Source: Candidatus Gottesmanbacteria bacterium (GTDB lineage Bacteria; Patescibacteriota; Microgenomatia; UBA10105; UBA927). From it: 10,016 nucleotides of DNA. Where the stretch lies: positions 1 to 10,016 of the forward strand of contig JACPFZ010000047.1 in assembly GCA_016182725.1 (NCBI GenBank), given 5' to 3'. The translations under genes and the position numbers were made by a program. The notes beneath the pieces were generated by a model. It made no database searches, had not been told where the DNA came from, and saw nothing but the letters and a program-made list of their open reading frames with translations. Shown here piece after piece: positions 1 through 4,365 of this stretch (its first letter is position 1; the number at the start of each line of letters is the position of its first letter).

Positions 1-768
1 ATGCTGACCCTTATTGCCATGGAACAGCCTCATGCGTTTGACCCCACGTCTATCCGCAACCAGCGCGTGAAGGTTTTGCAGTCTATTCGGCCTCTTTCGC
101 CAAAAAACGTTGCCACCTGTGTGGTCCGCGGTCAATATAAGGGGTACCATAAGGAAAGAGGTGTTCAGCCTGCGAGTCGTACCGAAACATTCGTTGCAAT
201 GAAGGTGCTCCTTCACTTGCCCCGATGGAAGCATGTCCCGTTTTACCTGCGAACCGGCAAAAAGTTAGAAAAAAAGGTGACGGAAATTTCTATTCATTAT
301 AAAAAGCCAGCAGTGTGCATCGGCGACGCGTGTCTTTTTCCTGAAAAGGATGTCTTGCGAAATGTGTTATCCATTCGGATCCACCCTGACGATGGCGTCC
401 ATTTGCGGCTCATGGTAAAAAAACTAGGATTGGGTATGAAACTTACCGACACCACCATGGCATTTCATTATAAACAAGCGTTTCCGGATTTTAGCCAGCC
501 GGAAGCGTATGAAAAGCTTTTTCTTGATACGATCCGGGGAGATCAGACCTTGTTTGCGCGCACCGATGGTATCGAAGCAAGCTGGCAGCTTATTACGAAC
601 ATCCTCGAAGGTTGGTCCCGCCCAAAGCCTCGGGATCAGGCAGTCGTCGGACTCCAGCCAACTACTCAGTTATATACGTATGCTCCAGGCTCCATGGGGC
701 CCAAGGAAGCAGATGCATTGATTGAAAAAGACGGCAGGCATTGGTATTTACACAAGGATCGTCTATAA
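1..768 (+). CDS. zwf: Glucose-6-phosphate dehydrogenase, C-terminal half (5' end outside window)
   Basis: Oxidises glucose-6-phosphate to 6-phosphogluconolactone with NAD(P)+, the entry step of the oxidative pentose phosphate pathway (cytosolic). The 255 visible residues align with the C-terminal half of Zwf (about 490 aa in E. coli): VRGQY near 43, TETFVA near 62, the RW-x-x-VPFYLRTGKK segment near 76-89, a DDGVHLR strand near 130, RGDQTLFARTDGIEASW near 180, and a GSMGP-type C-terminus. The substrate-binding and catalytic His region (usual motif RIDHYLGK) lies before base 1. The ATG at base 1 is an internal Met of a conserved helix, not the start. The loop after RGQY is shorter than in E. 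coli. The stop TAA is embedded in a TATAAT hexamer. The next gene starts 14 nt downstream. Identity is firm; cofactor preference cannot be judged without the N-terminal Rossmann fold. Confidence 0.95.
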   Translation: MLTLIAMEQPHAFDPTSIRNQRVKVLQSIRPLSPKNVATCVVRGQYKGYHKERGVQPASRTETFVAMKVLLHLPRWKHVPFYLRTGKKLEKKVTEISIHYKKPAVCIGDACLFPEKDVLRNVLSIRIHPDDGVHLRLMVKKLGLGMKLTDTTMAFHYKQAFPDFSQPEAYEKLFLDTIRGDQTLFARTDGIEASWQLITNILEGWSRPKPRDQAVVGLQPTTQLYTYAPGSMGPKEADALIEKDGRHWYLHKDRL

Positions 769-769
769 T
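741..769 (+). promoter_or_regulatory. Candidate promoter at the zwf end
   Basis: A -35-like TTGGTA (741-746), a 17-nt spacer and a perfect TATAAT (764-769) overlap the last codons and stop of zwf. Initiation would fall near 776, giving a leader of about 7 nt before the ATG at 783. It would let the two four-helix-bundle genes and gnd-rpiB-rpe be transcribed without zwf. The call rests on sequence match only. Confidence 0.45.
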
Positions 770-782
770 CCATACGTAACTT

Positions 783-1100
783 ATGAGTAGTTTTCACGAT
801 AACAAGCTGTGGCAGGAAGCCTATGTTGCGGCGTTGGATGCCACAGAAGTGGTTGATGCGAGCGGCGGGGAACTGGGAGCACAAATAAAACACCTTTCTC
901 TGCACATTCTTACCACTCTTGCAGATAGCCTTACTCGACGGGATAGGCGTGAGGCCGAGGGGAAGATGCGCGACGCAGGCGGACTTGTGGCTGCAGTAAG
1001 AAGCCTTTTGTCCGTTGCATGGGCACAAAATCAACTGACGGACGAACAATTTGGGAAACTCGATAGCTCTTATGAGAACCTTTCTAAGTCACTTAGGTAA
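783..1100 (+). CDS. Four-helix-bundle protein (S23/Avd-like)
   Basis: A 105-aa, all-helical protein that opens with the (D/N)-K-L-W-Q-E-A-Y pattern typical of the four-helix-bundle/S23-like family, followed by GAQIKHLSLHILTTLADSLTRRDRREAEGKMRDAGG, which matches the second and third helices in layout (usually QIRRA..SIP.NIAEG..R). The family also includes proteins encoded in 23S rRNA intervening sequences and the Avd accessory protein of diversity-generating retroelements. The biochemical role in this setting is unknown. The usual N-I-A-E-G signature is degenerate here (TLADSL). The ATG at 783 has no clear Shine-Dalgarno site and follows CGTAACTT. Its last residues (KSLR) and stop are written by a 9-bp repeat shared with the downstream junctions. 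Its direct neighbour is another four-helix-bundle protein, so the two may form a hetero-oligomer (inference). Confidence 0.7.
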   Translation: MSSFHDNKLWQEAYVAALDATEVVDASGGELGAQIKHLSLHILTTLADSLTRRDRREAEGKMRDAGGLVAAVRSLLSVAWAQNQLTDEQFGKLDSSYENLSKSLR

Positions 1101-1112
1101 CGTAGGTCACGT
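1084..1112 (+). repeat. 9-bp tandem repeat array at junction 1
   Basis: Three units, CTAAGTCAC, TTAGGTAAC and GTAGGTCAC (1084-1110), are followed by GT-ATG. The stop of the upstream gene (1098-1100) occupies unit positions 6-8, and the ATG at 1113 occupies positions 3-5 of the next partial unit. The array replaces any normal spacer; the only Shine-Dalgarno-like bases are TAGG. Confidence 0.8.
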
Positions 1113-1700
1113 ATGCTGCCCAAACATAAGTATCTTTTGAGCTACCGCTACGCCGAGATCATCCACGATCTCACCGTCGATTTTTGTCATCGTTTCATCT
1201 TAAGTAACTTAAGTTCCTTAAGTACCTTAAGTAACTTTCCTGATCGGCGTACCGCCGATCAGATGGTGCAGGCAGCTCGGTCGGGAAAACAAAATGTTGT
1301 CGAAGGAGTGGGGCAGAGTGCTACTTCTAAAAAAGGCGAGATAAAACTTTTAGGTGTTGCAAAAGCCTCGCTGGAGGAACTCACGAGCGATTACGAGGAT
1401 TTTTTGCGGCAACGAAAGCTCCCAATCCATGGGAAGGACAGTCCGCAGGTGCAGGCTTGTCGTCAGTTGGGCTACCGCTTAAGTTCCTTAAGTAACGTAA
1501 GTACCTTAGGTTACTTAAAAGAGAAACCAACTCTTCCGGCTTCTCCCGCTGATGCCGCAAACTTCCTCTTGACCCTATGCCATATCACGAGTTATCTTCT
1601 CAGTAGGCAGATTATGGCAATGGAGAAAAAGTTTGTAAAAGAAGGTGGCTTTACAGAAAAACTTTTTCAGAAAAGACTTTTTCAAAAATCACATAAGTAA
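1113..1700 (+). CDS. Four-helix-bundle 'suffix' domain protein
   Basis: A 195-aa protein recognised from the suffix-type four-helix-bundle family: YRYAEIIHDLTVDFCHRF at the start, then DRRTADQMVQAARSGKQN with VVEGVGQSATSKKGEIKL, LEELTSDYEDFLRQRKLPI, and a C-terminal MAMEKKFVKEGGFTEKL. The function is not established. Two segments, L-S-x repeats near residues 30-41 and 123-134, are encoded by in-frame copies of a 9-bp repeat and fall between conserved blocks, where the family can be expected to have loops. Apart from those, the conserved blocks look intact. There is no Shine-Dalgarno site; the ATG follows repeat sequence directly and the stop is also written by the repeat. It lies between a shorter family member and gnd, so it is likely co-transcribed with the pentose phosphate genes. 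Confidence 0.8.
   Translation: MLPKHKYLLSYRYAEIIHDLTVDFCHRFILSNLSSLSTLSNFPDRRTADQMVQAARSGKQNVVEGVGQSATSKKGEIKLLGVAKASLEELTSDYEDFLRQRKLPIHGKDSPQVQACRQLGYRLSSLSNVSTLGYLKEKPTLPASPADAANFLLTLCHITSYLLSRQIMAMEKKFVKEGGFTEKLFQKRLFQKSHK
1200..1235 (+). repeat. In-frame 9-bp repeat array inside the suffix gene (copy 1)
   Basis: Four perfect-length units: TTAAGTAAC, TTAAGTTCC, TTAAGTACC, TTAAGTAAC. They are read in the one frame per strand phase that avoids TAA (TTA AGT AAC), giving LSN-LSS-LST-LSN. They lie between the first helix and the DRRT block. Confidence 0.9.
1479..1517 (+). repeat. In-frame 9-bp repeat array inside the suffix gene (copy 2)
   Basis: Four units, TTAAGTTCC, TTAAGTAAC, GTAAGTACC and TTAGGTTAC, plus TTA, are read as LSS-LSN-VST-LGY-L. 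They are in the same codon phase as copy 1 and again lie between conserved helices. They are more diverged than copy 1. Confidence 0.88.
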
Positions 1701-1721
1701 CCTAAGTGACTTAAGTAACGT
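1693..1721 (+). repeat. 9-bp tandem repeat array at junction 2
   Basis: Units ATAAGTAAC, CTAAGTGAC and TTAAGTAAC are followed by GT-ATG of gnd. The upstream stop TAA (1698-1700) is at unit positions 6-8 and the gnd ATG at positions 3-5 of the next unit, the same phase as at the other junctions. There is no Shine-Dalgarno site. Confidence 0.85.
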
Positions 1722-2606
1722 ATGAAACTCGGTTTTATCGGTCTTGGCAAAATGGGGAAAAACATGGTCCTCCATCTCAAGGAGCAGGGGGTAGAGGTAG
1801 TGGCGTACAACCGAACCCCTCAAGAACGTTCTACGGTCACAAGCATTGCAGACCTCGTCAAAAATATCCCTTCTCCTCGAGTCATTTGGCTTATGGTTTC
1901 GGCTGGTGCTGCTGTTGACGAAGTTCTTGATCAGTTGATCGCTTCTGGACTACAAAAAGGTGATATTGTTATAGATGGTGGTAATAGTTTCTATAAAGAT
2001 AGTGTTCGACGCTATGACAAACTATCAAAAAGTGGTATTCATTATGTCGATTGCGGGACAAGCGGCGGATTAGATGGTGCACGAGTTGGGGCGTGTCTCA
2101 TGCTTGGAGGAGATGAGTCCGTCATTGGAAGTTTTCGTTGGCTTTGGGACGCGCTGGCAGCAAAAGACGGATGGCTGCAGGTCGGCTCAAGCGGGGCAGG
2201 GCACTTTGTGAAAATGATCCATAACGCTGTGGAGTATGGGATGGATCAGGCAATCGGAGAAGGGTTTGCTTTACTTAGCAAAGGACCGTACAACCTCGAT
2301 CTTCGTTCCGTTGCAAAAAACTGGAACAACGGAAGCATCATACGGGGATATCTTTTGGAACTTTTGGCGCAAGCCCTTTCCGAAGACCCGCATTTAGATA
2401 CATTTACCGGTAAAGTGGGTGGAGGAGAAACCGGTACTTGGGCCGTGGCTACTGCAAAAGAGCTTGGTATTGAGGTTGCCGTTTTAGAGAAAGCGCTTGA
2501 AGCGCGAAAAAAATCAAAAGAAGCGCCGACATTTGCGACAAAAGTCGTGTCTGCCCTCCGGCGTGAATATGGAGGACACGAAGAATTTCAAAAGTCACCT
2601 AGGTGA
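1722..2606 (+). CDS. gnd: 6-phosphogluconate dehydrogenase, decarboxylating (short type)
   Basis: Oxidatively decarboxylates 6-phosphogluconate to ribulose-5-phosphate and CO2, reducing NAD(P)+. The 294 residues fit the short GndA/YqeC-type class (about 300 aa) rather than the roughly 470-aa class. The Rossmann motif GFIGLGKMG is at residues 4-12, followed by AYNRTP after the second strand (an Arg there often favours NADP; inference). IDGGNS is the substrate loop near 86-91. GTSGG near 114 replaces the more usual GVSGG. The catalytic block is GAGHFVKMIHN with Lys164 and Asn168. The C-terminal all-helical domain contains GGGETGTWAVATAKELG. The protein ends in QKSPR, whose codons and TGA stop derive from the 9-bp repeat. 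It stands in frame with rpiB, separated by this single stop. Confidence 0.95.
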   Translation: MKLGFIGLGKMGKNMVLHLKEQGVEVVAYNRTPQERSTVTSIADLVKNIPSPRVIWLMVSAGAAVDEVLDQLIASGLQKGDIVIDGGNSFYKDSVRRYDKLSKSGIHYVDCGTSGGLDGARVGACLMLGGDESVIGSFRWLWDALAAKDGWLQVGSSGAGHFVKMIHNAVEYGMDQAIGEGFALLSKGPYNLDLRSVAKNWNNGSIIRGYLLELLAQALSEDPHLDTFTGKVGGGETGTWAVATAKELGIEVAVLEKALEARKKSKEAPTFATKVVSALRREYGGHEEFQKSPR

Positions 2607-2627
2607 CTTAAGGAACGTAAGGTACGT
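2590..2627 (+). repeat. 9-bp tandem repeat array at junction 3, with an 18-bp palindrome
   Basis: Units AAAAGTCAC, CTAGGTGAC, TTAAGGAAC and GTAAGGTAC are followed by GT-ATG of rpiB. The gnd stop TGA (2604-2606) is at unit positions 6-8. Bases 2592-2609 form a perfect 18-bp palindrome with half-site AAGTCACCT. TAAGG at 2618-2622 could act as a weak Shine-Dalgarno site. Confidence 0.85.
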
Positions 2628-3083
2628 ATGAAGATTTTTTTAGGAGCGGACCACCGTGGGTTTGAACTCAAAGAATCGCTCAAGCCGTGGTTAGAAAGCC
2701 TTGGCCACGACGTTATAGACTGCGGCAACACCGTGTACGAAAAAACCGATGACTACCCGGATTTTTCGTTTGCGGTTGCAGACAGGGTGGTTGCCGAGGC
2801 CGAAAGCAGAGGGATTGTCATCTGCGGGTCGGCAGTGGGGGTCACTATTGCGGCTAACAAAGTGAAAGGCGCTCGGTGCTCGCCGGGACTCGGGGTTGAA
2901 GAAGTTGCGCGGGGGAGAGAGGATGATGATTTGAATATCCTAGCTCTTTCCGGCGATTATATGAGCGAGAAGCGAGCAAAAGACATGATCCAAGCGTTTC
3001 TTTCAACCCCTTTCAAAGGAGATGAGCGCCACACGCGAAGACTCAAAAAGATCAAAGCAAGGGAGAAGCAATGGTTGAGGTAA
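2628..3083 (+). CDS. rpiB: Ribose-5-phosphate isomerase B (RpiB/LacAB family)
   Basis: Interconverts ribulose-5-phosphate and ribose-5-phosphate. The 151 residues match family length: GADHRG at 6-11, a DYPDF block near 42-46, ICGSAVGVTIAANK with the catalytic Cys66, and a C-terminal DERHTRRLKKI block. Aligning without gaps to E. coli RpiB (SRQHNDTNVL) puts Asp99 where E. coli has the ring-opening His99 (here GREDDDLNIL), and CGTGVG reads CGSAVG. Such changes may be usual in its clade, but they make the exact substrate less than certain. The ATG follows repeat sequence. The 3' end overlaps rpe by 13 nt, which suggests translational coupling. The position between gnd and rpe supports the pathway assignment. 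Confidence 0.9.
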   Translation: MKIFLGADHRGFELKESLKPWLESLGHDVIDCGNTVYEKTDDYPDFSFAVADRVVAEAESRGIVICGSAVGVTIAANKVKGARCSPGLGVEEVARGREDDDLNILALSGDYMSEKRAKDMIQAFLSTPFKGDERHTRRLKKIKAREKQWLR

Positions 3084-3751
3084 TCCCCGGTATCCTCGAG
3101 CAAGAATTTTCCGAGATTGAAAAAAAGGTTGCGTTGGTGCAGGGTTTGGTGGATTGGGTGCAGATTGATGTGGCAGACGGAACGCTGGTGCCTAATACAA
3201 CCTTCCTCGATTTTTCCGCATTGGGTACGTTGACAAAATCAAGCTTAAGCAGTAATTTGTCAACAGTGAATGAAAAAGGCTATGATCACAGGCTATCTTT
3301 TGAAGCGCACCTCATGGTTACCAGTCCTGAAAAATATATCCGGCCGCTCGTGGATGCGGGATTTCGCAGACTCATTGCGCATGTAGAAGCCAACGATCCA
3401 CGCAGGTTTCTGGATGAAGCGCAGTACGAGAGCATTGAGGTGGGGCTTGCAATCGACGGTGCCACGGATTTTAACGAGATTGAACCATTTTTGGAGGCCA
3501 TTGACGTGGTACTCGTGATGACGATTGAGGCGGGTTTTAGCGGATCGCCATTTTTGCCGGAGGCGGTAGAGAAGATGAAAACCATTCACCGGAACCTACC
3601 GGATCTCCCTATTGAAGGAGACGGCGGGATCAATGAGCAGACGGCGAGATTGGTCAAAGAAGCAGGAGCAACACGGCTCGTTTCCACCAGTTTCCTTTTT
3701 AAAGACCCAAAACAGATTGCCGCCACCATTGATACGCTTCGCAAGGCCTAG
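3071..3751 (+). CDS. rpe: Ribulose-phosphate 3-epimerase family protein
   Basis: A TIM-barrel enzyme interconverting ribulose-5-phosphate and xylulose-5-phosphate. The 226 residues show VQIDVADGTLVPNTTF (residues 30-45), EAHLMV with His80, MTIEAGFSGSPFLPEAVEKM (phosphate loop), and GDGGIN with Asp184. Asp33 and Asp184 match the catalytic pair. His80 matches one metal His, but the other metal His (E. coli His34, in HxD) is Gln31 here. Between PNTTF and EAHLMV there are about 15 more residues than in E. coli Rpe, rich in Ser/Leu and coinciding with an inverted repeat. The start is set by AAGGGAG (3059-3065), 5 nt before the ATG and the clearest Shine-Dalgarno site in the operon. It overlaps rpiB by 13 nt. 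The stop shares CTAG with the opposing gene. Confidence 0.88.
   Translation: MVEVIPGILEQEFSEIEKKVALVQGLVDWVQIDVADGTLVPNTTFLDFSALGTLTKSSLSSNLSTVNEKGYDHRLSFEAHLMVTSPEKYIRPLVDAGFRRLIAHVEANDPRRFLDEAQYESIEVGLAIDGATDFNEIEPFLEAIDVVLVMTIEAGFSGSPFLPEAVEKMKTIHRNLPDLPIEGDGGINEQTARLVKEAGATRLVSTSFLFKDPKQIAATIDTLRKA
3229..3264 (+). repeat. 9-bp inverted repeat within rpe
   Basis: GTTGACAAA (3229-3237) and TTTGTCAAC (3256-3264) are perfect reverse complements around an 18-nt spacer containing AAGCTTAAGC. They encode the extra Ser/Leu-rich loop (residues about 53-65) of the epimerase. Confidence 0.8.
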
Positions 3752-4272
3752 AGATGAAAGAAGGTATCGCGTATGTCGGTATACCTTCTGTAGACAAGAT
3801 CGAGTGTTTGGGCGTTTAGGGAACCCATGGCGAGCTCTTTATTATAGATGATTGCTTGACTAAGAACACCATAAAGACCCGGATCATTCTTCCACAGCTG
3901 GTTAATTTTTGCTAAGACTTGAGGATAGTACTGGGGGTTCTCGGGAAACAACGGCTCGTTCAGCACTCCGTCAGTGCATCGAATCCAAAACCGAGCAAGC
4001 TCTTTACTTTCCTCTACCATACTTGCCTCAAGCGTTTTATGAAATAGGTATTCAAGCGCCGTCAGACGGTACCCCCGATCCCATCGACTCATAACCAACG
4101 ACACGTAGATAAGGTCAGTAAATTCCTGCGGGTTGACCTCAAGCGTAGCTTTTTTCAGCTCAAATAATCCGCGGACCTCATGTGCCGTCACCTGTGGTTT
4201 CTGGGCAAGCGTTTTGAGCACATGGAGGTAGTGCTCGCGCGCCGGCAGGCTTCCTTGTTCGGGGGCATCCAT
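3748..4272 (-). CDS. Hypothetical helical protein
   Basis: I do not recognise this 174-aa protein. It is predicted to be soluble and mostly helical, with no signal peptide or membrane segment. Visible elements include an N-terminal helix (REHYLHVLKTLAQ), a Trp/Arg-rich stretch (SLVMSRWDRGYRLTALEYLF), EESKELARFWIRCTDG, and a C-terminal YRRYTDIRDTFFHL. No catalytic motif stands out. The ATG has no Shine-Dalgarno site, but a TATACT hexamer ends 9 nt upstream, suggesting a very short leader. It is convergent with rpe (stop codons share CTAG) and divergent from tkt, so it interrupts the pentose phosphate genes on the opposite strand. That placement alone does not show a functional link. The long open frame, the fit to neighbouring gene ends and the promoter support a real gene. 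Confidence 0.7.
   Translation of the reverse strand: MDAPEQGSLPAREHYLHVLKTLAQKPQVTAHEVRGLFELKKATLEVNPQEFTDLIYVSLVMSRWDRGYRLTALEYLFHKTLEASMVEESKELARFWIRCTDGVLNEPLFPENPQYYPQVLAKINQLWKNDPGLYGVLSQAIIYNKELAMGSLNAQTLDLVYRRYTDIRDTFFHL
3759..3789. terminator. Candidate hairpin between convergent rpe and the hypothetical gene
   Basis: AGAAGGTAT (3759-3767) and ATACCTTCT (3781-3789) form a perfect 9-bp stem with a 13-nt loop, starting 8 nt after the rpe stop and lying within the last codons of the minus-strand gene. Neither strand has a good T-tract, so it is at best a weak or bidirectional terminator, or a 3'-end stabiliser. Confidence 0.35.
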
Positions 4273-4281
4273 TAGAGAGGA

Positions 4282-4310
4282 AGTATAGTCTATTATTTCT
4301 TGTCCAGCAA
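4282..4310 (-). promoter_or_regulatory. Candidate promoter of the hypothetical gene (near-leaderless)
   Basis: On the minus strand, TTGCTG (4310-4305), a 17-nt gap and TATACT (4287-4282) precede the ATG at 4272 by 9 nt. With initiation about 7 nt after the -10, the leader would be only 2-4 nt, which agrees with the lack of a Shine-Dalgarno site. The -35 match is weak. Confidence 0.4.
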
Positions 4311-4328
4311 ATCAGTCAAAATGTGATC

Positions 4329-4357
4329 TTGATGGGATGGCAACAATCCTCTACTAT
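4329..4357 (+). promoter_or_regulatory. Candidate leaderless promoter of tkt-tal
   Basis: TTGATG (4329-4334), an exact 17-nt spacer and TACTAT (4352-4357) precede the tkt ATG by 8 nt, so transcription should begin at or within 2 nt of the start codon. There is no Shine-Dalgarno site upstream. It lies back to back with the minus-strand promoter in a 93-nt intergenic region. Confidence 0.45.
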
Positions 4358-4365
4358 AGATATCA

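Noticed and set aside
1..3. ATG at base 1 as the zwf start
   Set aside because: The alignment puts this Met in the middle of the protein; about 235 N-terminal residues, including the catalytic region, must lie upstream.
2604..2606. TGA read as glycine (Gracilibacteria/SR1 code) fusing Gnd and RpiB
   Set aside because: tal also ends at TGA at the right family length, conserved glycines use GGN codons, and both Gnd and RpiB are complete on their own.
1084..2627. CRISPR array
   Set aside because: The units are 9 bp and strictly contiguous or gene-spaced, without spacers of constant length, and no cas gene is present.
3230..3258. Internal promoter TTGACA with TAATTT in rpe
   Set aside because: The -35 is perfect and spacing is 17 nt, but the -10 is poor and the TTGACA is explained as one arm of the inverted repeat.
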